From the NCBI RefSeq assembly GCF_902506555.1, contig NZ_LR732707.1, positions 334,001-398,000 on the forward strand: 64,000 nt of DNA. The letters run 5' to 3'. Positions 9,201 through 16,962 of the stretch are shown one piece after another; position 1 is the stretch's first letter, and every line of letters begins with the position of its first letter. The notes beneath the pieces were generated by a model. It saw nothing but the letters and a program-made list of their open reading frames with translations, did not search any database and was not told the origin of the DNA. The translations under genes and the position numbers were made by a program. The DNA is from Sphingorhabdus sp. 109. Its GTDB lineage: Bacteria; Pseudomonadota; Alphaproteobacteria; Sphingomonadales; Sphingomonadaceae.

Positions 9201-9734
9201 CATTATCTGCCGCGCTTTCACGCCGGTTCCAGGCCGGTCTCTCCATTGGAGAGCGGCAATGCCCTGACCATCGAAAAGGTCCAGGCGGCACTAGATAATC
9301 TCCCGGAAGGCGATATGCGACCGCGCGGTTCCGAGGTCATGCCCGGACCCACCGGGGAATCAAACGAGCTGTTCACCTATGCGCGGGGAACGATATTATG
9401 CCTCGGCCCAACACCGGAAGCCGCTGGAAGGCAGGCCGAGACGGCGCGTCAGCAGGGCTGTGTGGCCTTGATCTGTGTCCCGGGCGCGGCCGGAGAACAG
9501 GCGATTGACGGATTTGTCCCGCGCGAAGCACTGGCTCGGCTGACCGGGTTCGATGCCGTTGTTTGTTGGAGTGAAGGCGAGGACATCCGCGCCATTCGCA
9601 AGGCTCTTGCAAAACGTGACGGGCGGTTGATCCCGATCATCACGGAAGAGAATTTCGGCCAGCAGTGTCTGGTCGAACGGCATGTGTGTATCGATACAAC
9701 CGCTGCGGGAGGCAATGTCTCGCTGCTAACCTGA
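6255..9734 (+). CDS. putA: Bifunctional proline dehydrogenase / P5C dehydrogenase
   Basis: Oxidises proline to glutamate in two steps: FAD-dependent proline dehydrogenase, then NAD-dependent delta-1-pyrroline-5-carboxylate dehydrogenase, with substrate channelling. The protein has 1159 residues. The proline dehydrogenase barrel spans about 150-470 (SIKLSALYPRYE, LVKGAYWDSEIKRAQ, FATHNAHS). The aldehyde dehydrogenase part spans about 530-1010 with the catalytic Glu770 (AETGG) and Cys804 (SAGQRCSALR). A further C-terminal domain of roughly 140 residues follows SGTGPKAGGPHYLPRF, as in longer PutA types. The N-terminus lacks the DNA-binding ribbon-helix-helix of E. coli PutA, so it is unlikely to be its own repressor. 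A weak AGGA at 6239-6242 precedes the ATG. The gene is monocistronic by layout, with a long upstream control region. Confidence 0.96.
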   Translation: MNTLMDYREKIRTHHRSDEDAVLDYLISNYAPDKQTRKRIQERAIQVVRDVRSASGPTLTESFLGEYGLSTDEGLALMTLAEALLRVPDNQTIDALIEDKIGPSNWREHVGQSESSLVNASTYALEMTRSVINKPESRGPLDALRGAIKRLGEPVIRVAVRQAMKELGNQFVLGEDMKLALKRAEKWKAKGATYSYDMLGEAAITQEGADEYFAAYADAIQEIAKVAVSDDLRENPGLSIKLSALYPRYEMSQQAKAVPELADRVGELARAARDANIGLNIDAEEAYRLGLSLDMIEMVLSDPRLTGWDGFGVVVQAFGKRASFVIDWLYSLATQLDRKIMVRLVKGAYWDSEIKRAQMDGVPDFPVFTTKSATDISYICCASQLLKMTDRIYPQFATHNAHSVAAILEMAGNQQDFEFQRLHGMGEALHEALLRNEKVRSRIYAPVGKHRELLAYLVRRLLENGANSSFVNQLANHAVAAEMIATDPFDTLKADQQSSQTKIVKPADLYQPERVNSRGWDLANRTDMNEYVGERAPFAEKLWRSSPLTVRPVTSGTTRKIFNPARVDSQVGEVIEADESQALQAIEDARAWDAPVSERAAILRRAADLYEHHHGEIFALLAREAGKTQFDTIAELREAVDFLRYYAKEAEKYPDGKPRGIISCISPWNFPLAIFTGQVAAALAAGNAVLAKPADQTPLIAALATNLLHEAGVPMESLQLLPGAGATVGSTISGDARIQGVCFTGSTATAQTINRNIADNGQADSLLIAETGGLNCMIVDSTALPEQSVRDIITSAFQSAGQRCSALRVLYLHEDVAEPFLNMLYGAMDATEMGNPWWLSTDIGPVIDQAAHDKISNHIATARMERRLLKQLDCPDDGYFVGPAVIRVDGINDLEEEIFGPVLHVATFKNNELDDIIGDINNRGYGLTFGLQTRIERRIDKLTSALKVGNIYVNRNQVGAVVGSQPFGGEGLSGTGPKAGGPHYLPRFHAGSRPVSPLESGNALTIEKVQAALDNLPEGDMRPRGSEVMPGPTGESNELFTYARGTILCLGPTPEAAGRQAETARQQGCVALICVPGAAGEQAIDGFVPREALARLTGFDAVVCWSEGEDIRAIRKALAKRDGRLIPIITEENFGQQCLVERHVCIDTTAAGGNVSLLT

Positions 9735-9893
9735 TTAAGTCGGACGGTCTGGATATGGGTGCAAACCGCTAGCAGCACGTTAGAGCTGTCGGATGGAATA
9801 TCGGGCAGGGCGGAATTGGTCGCGGCCTGCGGTATAAGCGAGAGCTGCGCTCTGCGCTTGCCTTGGACCATATATGTAGAGTAGCCTGAAGCG

Positions 9894-10550
9894 ATGGAGC
9901 GCCAAGAGAATTCCAGCATGAAAAAGCAGATCGAGATTTCCCGATCCGATCTGCCAACGGCCTCGGTCATGGGGCTGATCGAAAAAAGTCCGATTGCCTC
10001 GGTGGTCAGCAATCCGCGTTTGCCAGACAACCCGCTTGTGGCGGTCAACGATGCGTTCGTGGAACTGACCGGCTATGACCGGGATTTCATTATCGGTCGA
10101 AACTGCCGCTTTCTGTCGGGGGAAGAAACGAAACCATGGCTGACCGAGGAGATCCGGCGTGGTGTGCGGCAGCAAAAGTCCGTGCTGGTTGAAATACTCA
10201 ATTACAAGAAAGACGGTACGCCGTTCCAGAATGCGGTGCTGGTCGCGCCGCTGTTTGATGAAGAAGGCGAACTGGAATATTTTCTGGGATCGCAGGTGGA
10301 AATCGATGCCGATGTCCCTACCTTGGCAAAAGCACGCCGGATGCGAGCGGTCGAGATTGTCAAAGGCCTGTCAAAGCGGCAGCGGGAAGTGCTTCAGTTC
10401 ATTGCCAAGGGCCTGCTCAACAAGCAGATCGCCCACGAGTTGAACCTGAGCGAGCGGACTGTGAAAATGCATCGGTCGATCCTGATGAAACGGCTCGACG
10501 TACCGAGTGCGGCGGACATGGTCCGGCTGGCTGTAGAAGCGGGAATGTAG
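9894..10550 (+). CDS. LOV blue-light receptor with LuxR-type HTH (EL222-like)
   Basis: A 218-residue one-component photoreceptor regulator. Residues about 25-145 form a LOV/PAS domain with the flavin-binding signature GRNCRFLSG; Cys71 is the residue that forms the light-driven adduct with FMN in LOV proteins. Residues about 155-218 are a LuxR/GerE helix-turn-helix ([34 protein letters not shown]). Size and domain order match EL222 of Erythrobacter litoralis, which dimerises and binds DNA in blue light. Two starts are possible, 9894 and 9918; neither has a strong ribosome site. It stands alone behind putA and is followed by a hairpin and a structured inverted-repeat element. Its target genes are not known. 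Confidence 0.92.
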   Translation: MERQENSSMKKQIEISRSDLPTASVMGLIEKSPIASVVSNPRLPDNPLVAVNDAFVELTGYDRDFIIGRNCRFLSGEETKPWLTEEIRRGVRQQKSVLVEILNYKKDGTPFQNAVLVAPLFDEEGELEYFLGSQVEIDADVPTLAKARRMRAVEIVKGLSKRQREVLQFIAKGLLNKQIAHELNLSERTVKMHRSILMKRLDVPSAADMVRLAVEAGM

Positions 10551-10560
10551 GTGGATGGAG

Positions 10561-10580
10561 ATACGGTCCAAGGGCCGTAT
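10561..10580 (+). terminator. Hairpin after the LOV-HTH gene
   Basis: ATACGGTC (10561-10568) pairs with GGCCGTAT (10573-10580), one G-U pair included, across a CAAG loop, 10 bases after the stop codon. Only CGATTTC follows, so termination is likely to be weak. Confidence 0.35.
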
Positions 10581-10614
10581 CGATTTCAAAGCTGGCACAA
10601 TCTATTCCTAACTA

Positions 10615-10718
10615 TGCATCGCGGGCTGAAATCTTTATTTCCCTTCGGGTCGCAAATCATTTTTGGATAACAGTTCTCCCTCCTCCTAGTTATCCGAAGA
10701 TATTCAGCCCGCGATGCA
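10615..10718 (+). ncRNA. Candidate structured RNA: three-way junction with CU-rich loop
   Basis: TGCATCGCGGGCTGAA (10615-10630) is perfectly repeated inverted at 10703-10718. The stem continues by five more pairs (ATCTT 10631-10635 with AAGAT 10697-10701) past one bulged A. Inside are two hairpins. One spans 10637-10657: ATTT/AAAT ends and a C-UUCG-G tetraloop at 10643-10648. The other has stem GGATAAC (10665-10671) with GTTATCC (10689-10695) and a 17-base loop containing CTCCCTCCTCCT (10676-10687). That loop is complementary to Shine-Dalgarno sequences, as in the CCUCCUCCC-loop sRNAs of Alphaproteobacteria (SuhB/alpha-r14, CcsR 'cuckoo' RNAs). The strand is inferred from the UUCG and CU-rich loops. 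There is no clear terminator. It lies between two convergent genes, so a bidirectional termination structure is the main alternative. Confidence 0.5.
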
Positions 10719-10725
10719 GACTGGT

Positions 10726-11691
10726 TTAAAATTGGTCGGCGATTGCAATCATCTTGGTGAGCCGCTTTGGCGCGACTTGGCGCCAGCTAGCGTACAGCCG
10801 ATCGGAAATATGGTCCCAGTCGGTGCGGCCCGTATCCAGCCGAATGGCGATCCAGCCGGATTTTCCGTAGAATTTGGGTATATAATACAGGTCGGGGTCG
10901 GCGTCGATCAGCGCGGCCTGTTCGTCCAGCCCGGTGGTCTTGACGAGCAGAGCAATACTGGCTTCTCCATGATGGCTCTGCGCAAAATAGGCGAAATATT
11001 TCCCTGTCGTTTTGCTGCCCACGCGCCAGCCCGGGGCGCCGAAGCTGGGGCGTTCGTGGGTTTCTGCAAGTGCCAGCGCCCGTTGACGTACCTGTCCAAG
11101 AATCCAGTCAGGATCCGCTTCGCGAGTGACATATTTGGCCAGGGTGGAGGGGTAGAGCTGATGTTCCGCGATCAGTATCCGGCTGGCCAGACTGTCGGCA
11201 TCATCATCGGGCAGAATGGCAACGTCCGTTTGCGCCAGAATGGGACCATCATCCAGTTCGGCAGTGACCAGATGGACGCTGCATCCAGCGACAACGTCGC
11301 CCGCATCAATCGCGCGCTGATAAGTGTCGAGACCCTTGTACTTGGGCAGCAGGCTGGGATGAATGTTGAGCATATGATCTGCCCATTTCCTGACAAAACC
11401 GTCGCTCAGAATGCGCATATAGCCGGCTAGTACCACATATTCGGCGCCGGATCGGACGATGGCATCGTGCATGATTATATCATGGGCCTCGCGCGTCAGT
11501 CCCTTGTGCGAATGGGCGAAGGTTGCGATGCTTTCTGCTTCTGCCAGTTTCAGGCCCGGCGCCTTCAGATCATTGGACGCTACCAGAACGATCTCAAAGG
11601 GACAGTCGGGTGATTTTGCGGCATAAACCATCGCCGCCATATTCGACCCGCGCCCGGAAAGCAGTATAGCGATTTTGGCTTTGTCAGCCAT
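10726..11691 (-). CDS. purN: GAR transformylase PurN fused to a YjbR-like domain
   Basis: Phosphoribosylglycinamide formyltransferase, which adds a formyl group from 10-formyl-THF to GAR in purine synthesis. Residues about 1-200 carry the PurN motifs [18 protein letters not shown], and the catalytic [18 protein letters not shown] with Asn, His and Asp in place. PurN is normally about 200-215 residues; this protein has 321. The extra C-terminus (about 205-321: [40 protein letters not shown]) resembles the MmcQ/YjbR double-wing DNA-binding-like family. The start at 11691 is chosen because its ATG overlaps the purM stop codon by 8 bases, giving translational coupling. An in-frame start at 11712 is the alternative. 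The gene ends 8 bases from the inverted-repeat element. Confidence 0.93.
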   Translation of the reverse strand: MADKAKIAILLSGRGSNMAAMVYAAKSPDCPFEIVLVASNDLKAPGLKLAEAESIATFAHSHKGLTREAHDIIMHDAIVRSGAEYVVLAGYMRILSDGFVRKWADHMLNIHPSLLPKYKGLDTYQRAIDAGDVVAGCSVHLVTAELDDGPILAQTDVAILPDDDADSLASRILIAEHQLYPSTLAKYVTREADPDWILGQVRQRALALAETHERPSFGAPGWRVGSKTTGKYFAYFAQSHHGEASIALLVKTTGLDEQAALIDADPDLYYIPKFYGKSGWIAIRLDTGRTDWDHISDRLYASWRQVAPKRLTKMIAIADQF

Positions 11692-12790
11692 TGTGCGTGG
11701 CGGTCCAGTCATCCGTAGCTGACCATATGCCGCGCGCAGCGCTTACCGTACAGCCTCTGGTGCCGGTGCGAACGTCGCCAATTTTGTGGACTGTCTCGCC
11801 CGCGGCTTCCAGGTCAGATGTAATGGAAGGAACTTCTTCGGGGGAAACCGCCAGCACCATTCCGATTCCGCAATTGAATGTCCGCGCCATTTCTTCCGGT
11901 TCGATATTGCCTTGTGCCTGCAGAAACGCCATCAAGCGGGGCTGATCCCAGTTCGAAGCATTGACGTGGGCGTGCGTACCATCGGGCAACACGCGAGGAA
12001 TATTTTCCAGTAATCCGCCGCCGGTGATATGGGCAAGCGCCTTGATCCGGCCGGACTGCATCAGTGGCAGCAGCGACTTCACATAGATTCGGGTGGGCGC
12101 AATCAAAGCCTCAATCAGCAATATGTCTGGATTGAATAGGGCGGGGCGGTCCAATTTCCAGCCTTTGTCGGCAGCCAGACGCCGGACCAGAGAAAATCCG
12201 TTGGAATGCACGCCCGAGGATTCGAGACCGAGAAGCACATCACCCGGCGCGATCGTCATTCCGGTCACGGCCTTTTCGCGTTCCACCGCGCCGACGCAGA
12301 AGCCAGCAAGATCATAGTCACCGTCAGCATACATGCCCGGCATTTCCGCGGTCTCTCCGCCGATCAAGGCGCAGCCGGACATTTTGCAGCCCTCGGCGAT
12401 GCCCGCCACAACCCGTTCGGCAATGCCGTTCTCGAGCTTGCCGGTAGCAAAATAGTCGAGGAAAAACAGGGGCTCTGCTCCCTGCACGATCAGATCATTG
12501 ACGCACATGGCAACAAGGTCAATGCCGACCGTGTCATGACGGTTATAATCGATCGCGAGTTTGAGTTTCGTACCGACGCCGTCATTGGCCGCGACCAGCA
12601 ACGGATCCTGATAGCCTGCCGCTTTCAGATCAAAAAATCCGCCGAACCCGCCTAGTTCGGCGTTTGCACCCGCACGTGCAGTGGCTTTTGCCAGCGGTGC
12701 GATTGCTTTGATCAGGGCATTGCCCGCTTCGATAGACACACCGGCTTTCGCATAGGTGTAAGAATCCGGCTCATTTTGCTTTTCACTCAT
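11684..12790 (-). CDS. purM: Phosphoribosylformylglycinamidine cyclo-ligase (AIR synthetase)
   Basis: Closes the imidazole ring in purine synthesis, making AIR from FGAM with ATP. The 368-residue protein has the usual family length. Typical segments include [51 protein letters not shown] and [11 protein letters not shown]. It precedes purN and overlaps it by 8 bases. No good ribosome site is seen before the start at 12790. It is divergent from the gene at 12853 with only 62 bases between starts, so the two promoters must be close or overlapping. Confidence 0.96.
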   Translation of the reverse strand: MSEKQNEPDSYTYAKAGVSIEAGNALIKAIAPLAKATARAGANAELGGFGGFFDLKAAGYQDPLLVAANDGVGTKLKLAIDYNRHDTVGIDLVAMCVNDLIVQGAEPLFFLDYFATGKLENGIAERVVAGIAEGCKMSGCALIGGETAEMPGMYADGDYDLAGFCVGAVEREKAVTGMTIAPGDVLLGLESSGVHSNGFSLVRRLAADKGWKLDRPALFNPDILLIEALIAPTRIYVKSLLPLMQSGRIKALAHITGGGLLENIPRVLPDGTHAHVNASNWDQPRLMAFLQAQGNIEPEEMARTFNCGIGMVLAVSPEEVPSITSDLEAAGETVHKIGDVRTGTRGCTVSAARGIWSATDDWTATHNG

Positions 12791-12852
12791 AGATTGAGCG
12801 ATTAGACAAGTCGCGGCTGGATTTCCACGCCATAATCGTCAAAAGGGCGCAA

Positions 12853-14139
12853 ATGAGTTTTTTGAGTGACTTCCGAACCAAGATAGCCGCCGCCATTGCC
12901 CTCGTGACTGTGCTCGCGGGAACGGTCGTCTATGCCCAGCTTGAAGGTACCCAGCGCGGTGTGGCACCGCTCGCCAGCACCGGTGATTTCGAAGTGATGG
13001 GGGTGGAAGTCGACGTCCATGGCGACAATGCTTTCGATGCGCGGAAAAAAGGCTGGGAAGAGGCCCAGCGCAAGGCATGGAAGATGCTGTACAAGCGGAC
13101 GCAGGGGGGCGAGACCTCCGGTCTGCCTGACGGTACGCTCAACACGATCGTCTCGGCTATCATTGTCGAGCAAGAGCAGATCGGCCCCAAACGCTATATT
13201 GCCACGCTCGGCGTTATGTTCGATCGTGCAAGAACAGGCTCGATTCTCGGTGTAGGTGGTCGGCGATTGCGATCTCCGCCCTTGCTGGTGCTGCCGATTA
13301 TGTGGAGCGGAGGATCTCCCCAGGTATTCGAGAATCGGACCGAATGGCAAAAAGCCTGGGCGCGATTCCGGTCCGGTGACAGCGCCATCGACTATGTGCG
13401 GCCTTATGGGTCGGACAGCGAATCGCTGGTGCTGACAGCAGGGCAGGCCAATCGTCCGAGTCGGCGCTGGTGGCGCAATATTCTTGACCAGTTTGGCGCA
13501 GCGGATGTTATCGTTCCGATCGTCAGGCTCACCTATAAATATCCCGGCGGTCCTGTCACCGCCCGGTTTACCGCGCGCTATGGTCCGGATAATCGCTATA
13601 TCGACAGCTTTACCCTGAAAGTGGACCGCAGCGAAGATATCCCCAAAATGATGGACCAAGGTATCGTTCGCCTGGACAATATTTATTCGAGTGCTTTGTC
13701 GCGCGGCATATTGAAAACCGACAAGTCGCTTATCATTGAAGATCCGTTCAATCTCGATGATCTTGATCTTGATGATTTCGATCTAGATGTCGAACTGGCA
13801 GACGAGACGGATACGGGCGATAATAGTTCAGCCCCGGCAAATGCCGAATCATCAGAGTCGGCCGCAGAAGCGCAGGTAGCCGCACCGGTGGCAGCTACCA
13901 GTATCTCGCTGCAATTCGACACGCCGGATGTTGGCGCTGTCGGCCGCGGCGAAGCATCGGTACGTGCGATACCGGGCGTCACATCCGCTTCCACGTCCAG
14001 CCTCGCGCTGGGTGGTGTGTCTGTCATGAGCGTGACTTACAAAGGCGATATTTCCACACTGGCCCAAGCCCTTCGGGCGCAAGGCTGGCAAGTGCAGCAA
14101 GGAGCGGGCGCCTTGCGTATCAGTCGCTCCGGACAGTAA
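12853..14139 (+). CDS. Exported protein of unknown function, DUF2066-like with HMA-like C-terminus
   Basis: A 428-residue protein, first in a run with hdaA, ppk1 and ppx. Residues about 10-28 are a signal peptide or membrane anchor. Residues about 45-290 look like a DUF2066-type domain (DARKKGWEEAQRKAW and a long mixed region with FGAADVIVPIVRL). An acidic, Asp-rich linker follows (repeated DDLDLDDFDLD) and then an Ala/Ser-rich stretch. The last 75 residues (IPGVTSASTSSLALGGVSVMSVTYKGD, LAQALRAQGWQV) have the pattern of a ferredoxin-like heavy-metal-associated fold but lack its CxxC pair, so metal binding is not expected. Sphingomonads commonly keep a gene of this kind upstream of hdaA. Function unknown. 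Confidence 0.72.
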   Translation: MSFLSDFRTKIAAAIALVTVLAGTVVYAQLEGTQRGVAPLASTGDFEVMGVEVDVHGDNAFDARKKGWEEAQRKAWKMLYKRTQGGETSGLPDGTLNTIVSAIIVEQEQIGPKRYIATLGVMFDRARTGSILGVGGRRLRSPPLLVLPIMWSGGSPQVFENRTEWQKAWARFRSGDSAIDYVRPYGSDSESLVLTAGQANRPSRRWWRNILDQFGAADVIVPIVRLTYKYPGGPVTARFTARYGPDNRYIDSFTLKVDRSEDIPKMMDQGIVRLDNIYSSALSRGILKTDKSLIIEDPFNLDDLDLDDFDLDVELADETDTGDNSSAPANAESSESAAEAQVAAPVAATSISLQFDTPDVGAVGRGEASVRAIPGVTSASTSSLALGGVSVMSVTYKGDISTLAQALRAQGWQVQQGAGALRISRSGQ

Positions 14140-14151
14140 CGAAGCGAGACC

Positions 14152-14769
14152 GTGAGTCAGATAGCCCTTCCTCTTGAACAGAAGCCGTCGTCAGAACAGC
14201 GAGGGTATCTGGTGACTGCTGCCAATGCCGAAGTGCATCGACATCTGCAAAACTGGCAGGACTGGGCGCATAACACGTTAATTCTAACCGGCCCCGAAGC
14301 CTCCGGTAAAACCACGATGGCTGCAGCGTTTGAAGCGGAAAGCGGCGGGTTCTGCGTCGATGATGCTGCAAACTACGAAGATACTGAAATATTCCATTTA
14401 TGGAATCGCGCCAATGAAGAGCAAAAACCGCTTCTGCTCTTGGCCGCGAAACCGGTTGCGGATTGGGGAATTTTGCTTCCAGATCTGAAATCCCGCCTTG
14501 CCGCGTCGCTGCATCTGGAAATTGGAACGCCCGATCAGGCGATGATCGACGGCCTGTTCCAGAAATATTTCGCGATACGCGGCCTGACAATTTCCGAAGA
14601 TGCCTTGCGCTATCTGGAAAAGAGGATGGTCCGCACCTATGCTATGGTACGTCAACTGGCACAGAAAATGGACTCGCTAGCGATTGAAACCAGAAAGCCG
14701 ATAAATCTGGCTATAGCGAAATCGGCGCTTGGTTTGTTCGATGCCGGTGATGAAAAAATGGATACCTAG
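14152..14769 (+). CDS. hdaA: HdaA, regulatory inactivator of DnaA
   Basis: A DnaA-related AAA+ protein of 205 residues, the size of Hda/HdaA, which with the beta clamp stimulates ATP hydrolysis by DnaA and prevents over-initiation. The N-terminal QIALPLEQ looks like the short clamp-binding motif of Hda proteins. The P-loop is GPEASGKTT (about residues 47-55), followed by FCVDDAANYEDTE in the Walker B position and a C-terminal AAA+ lid (LTISEDALRYLEKRMVRTYAMVRQL). It starts with GTG at 14152, 12 bases after the upstream stop, and ends just before ppk1. Distinct from full DnaA because the DNA-binding domain IV is absent. Confidence 0.85.
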   Translation: MSQIALPLEQKPSSEQRGYLVTAANAEVHRHLQNWQDWAHNTLILTGPEASGKTTMAAAFEAESGGFCVDDAANYEDTEIFHLWNRANEEQKPLLLLAAKPVADWGILLPDLKSRLAASLHLEIGTPDQAMIDGLFQKYFAIRGLTISEDALRYLEKRMVRTYAMVRQLAQKMDSLAIETRKPINLAIAKSALGLFDAGDEKMDT

Positions 14770-14772
14770 CCC

Positions 14773-16962
14773 ATGGAAAACTCTGCTGTAGAATCGCGGG
14801 AAGGGGATATCTCGGCCGTAGATACTGTCACCGGCGCATTGCCTGAGGATAACGGCAAACGATATTTCAATCGAGAAATCAGTTGGCTGGGCTTTAACGA
14901 ACGGGTGATCGAGGAGGCCGAGAACAGCGCGCATCCATTGCTCGAGCGGCTGCGCTTTCTGTCGATATCCGGCAGCAACCTTGACGAATTTTTCATGGTT
15001 CGTTTCGCCGGACTGGTCGGGCAATATCGTCAGAATATCGAGGAACGATCGGCCGATGGCCTGACCGCGACACAGCAACTGGAAGCCATAGCAGCTCGCA
15101 CGGATTCGCTTATTGAACATCAGCAACGGGTCTGGGCAGCTCTATCCCGGACGCTCGCCGACGAAGACATTATTGTGTCGGCTGTGAATGATCTCACCGA
15201 GCCGTCGAAAACCTGGTTGAGACAGCATTTCATTGACCAGATATTCCCGGTGCTGACTCCGCAGGCGCTTGATCCGGCGCATCCCTTCCCGTTCATTCCC
15301 AACAAGGGATTGAGTCTCGTGTTTGATCTGGTCCGGGAATCGGACAATCAGGGCATCAGGGAACTGGTAATGATCCCGTCTGGTTTGCCCCGATTTATCC
15401 GCTTGCCCGGTGAGTCGGCGATCTATGTTTCGGTCGAGACGGTCATTCAGGAGTTTTCCGATATTCTGTTCCCCGGTTATGCGGTGAAAAATAGCGGACT
15501 GTTCCGGATCATCCGCGATAGCGATATCGAGGTGGAAGAAGAAGCGGAAGATCTGGTGCGCTATTTCCGCAGCGCCATCAAACGGCGCCGTCGCGGAGAC
15601 GTGATCCGGCTCGAAATGGGGCCGAATCTTGCCGAACCCGTGACTGCATTGCTGCGCGAAAATCTGCTTGATGACGGTGCTACGGAAAGCCGGATCAACG
15701 GCTTGGTCGGTGTCGGTGATCTCGATATTCTGGTCGATGAAGATCGTCCAGATCTTAAGTTCACGCCCTATAGTCCGCGTTTTCCAGAGCGTATTCGCGA
15801 TCATGGCGGTGACTGTTTCGCGGCGATCCGCGATAAGGACATTCTGGTTCATCACCCCTATGAGTCTTTCGAGGTGGTTATTGAATTCCTGCGTCAGGCG
15901 GCTGCCGATCCCGATGTGGTGGCGATCAAGCAGACTTTATATCGCGCCGGCAAGCAGTCCGCTGTTATCCGGGCGCTGATTGATGCTGCTGAAGCGGGCA
16001 AATCGGTCACCGCAATCGTCGAACTCAAGGCGCGTTTTGACGAGGAGCAGAATCTGCTCTGGGCGAGTGCGCTCGAACGCGCCGGTGTGCAGGTCGTCTA
16101 CGGGTTTATCGAATGGAAAACCCATGCAAAAATATCGATGGTCGTGCGCAAGGAGCAGGAAGGCTATCGCACATATTGCCATTTCGGAACCGGTAATTAT
16201 CATCCGATAACCGCCAAAATCTACACTGATCTCAGTTTCTTCACTGCTGATCCGAGGGCCGCACGCGATGCGGCGCAACTGTTCAACTATATCACCGGCT
16301 ATGTCGAACCCAAGGCGCTGGAGCTTATTTCCATGTCACCGCGCGATATGCGTAACGACCTGATGGGACTGATAGATCAGGAAATTGCAAATGTCCGCGC
16401 CGGCAATCCGGGAATGATTTGGGCCAAGATGAATTCACTGGTGGATCCGGCATTGATCGAGAAACTGTATCAGGCGAGCAATGCCGGTGTGGAAATAGAT
16501 CTGGTGGTCCGCGGAATCTGCTGTCTCCGGCCTGATGTACCGGGCATGTCCGATCATATTCGCGTGAAATCGGTGGTGGGCCGGTTTCTTGAACATAGCC
16601 GTATCTGGGCTTTCGGCAACGGCAGGGAATTACCGAATGACGGTGCGAAACTCTATATTTCATCGGCGGACTGGATGCCGCGCAACCTGGACCGGCGGGT
16701 GGAATATATGATGCCGATTACAAATCCCACCGTTCATGACCAGATATTGGATCAGGTTATGGTGGCCAATCTGATCGATGACGAGCAAAGCTGGGAACTC
16801 AACGCCGATGGCAGTTACACCCGTGTAAAGCCATCCAGCAAACCGTTCAATCTGCACCGCTATTTCATGACGAATCCCTCACTCTCCGGACGCGGCAAGG
16901 CGCTGAAGAAGAGCAACGCGGTGCCGCGGCTCAGCTTGCGACGTCGGAAGAAAAGGGTGTGA
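14773..16962 (+). CDS. ppk1: Polyphosphate kinase 1
   Basis: Reversibly makes inorganic polyphosphate from ATP. At 729 residues it has the usual PPK1 length. Visible family segments are RYFNREISWLGFNERV at the N-terminus, LTPQALDPAHPFPFI, and DILVHHPYESFEVVIEFL, then the two phospholipase-D-like domains. His470 in YCHFGTGNYH is the expected phosphohistidine. The ATG lies 3 bases after the hdaA stop and the end overlaps the ppx start by 4 bases (GTGA), so kinase and phosphatase are translated as a coupled pair. The C-terminus is rich in Lys and Arg. Confidence 0.97.
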   Translation: MENSAVESREGDISAVDTVTGALPEDNGKRYFNREISWLGFNERVIEEAENSAHPLLERLRFLSISGSNLDEFFMVRFAGLVGQYRQNIEERSADGLTATQQLEAIAARTDSLIEHQQRVWAALSRTLADEDIIVSAVNDLTEPSKTWLRQHFIDQIFPVLTPQALDPAHPFPFIPNKGLSLVFDLVRESDNQGIRELVMIPSGLPRFIRLPGESAIYVSVETVIQEFSDILFPGYAVKNSGLFRIIRDSDIEVEEEAEDLVRYFRSAIKRRRRGDVIRLEMGPNLAEPVTALLRENLLDDGATESRINGLVGVGDLDILVDEDRPDLKFTPYSPRFPERIRDHGGDCFAAIRDKDILVHHPYESFEVVIEFLRQAAADPDVVAIKQTLYRAGKQSAVIRALIDAAEAGKSVTAIVELKARFDEEQNLLWASALERAGVQVVYGFIEWKTHAKISMVVRKEQEGYRTYCHFGTGNYHPITAKIYTDLSFFTADPRAARDAAQLFNYITGYVEPKALELISMSPRDMRNDLMGLIDQEIANVRAGNPGMIWAKMNSLVDPALIEKLYQASNAGVEIDLVVRGICCLRPDVPGMSDHIRVKSVVGRFLEHSRIWAFGNGRELPNDGAKLYISSADWMPRNLDRRVEYMMPITNPTVHDQILDQVMVANLIDDEQSWELNADGSYTRVKPSSKPFNLHRYFMTNPSLSGRGKALKKSNAVPRLSLRRRKKRV

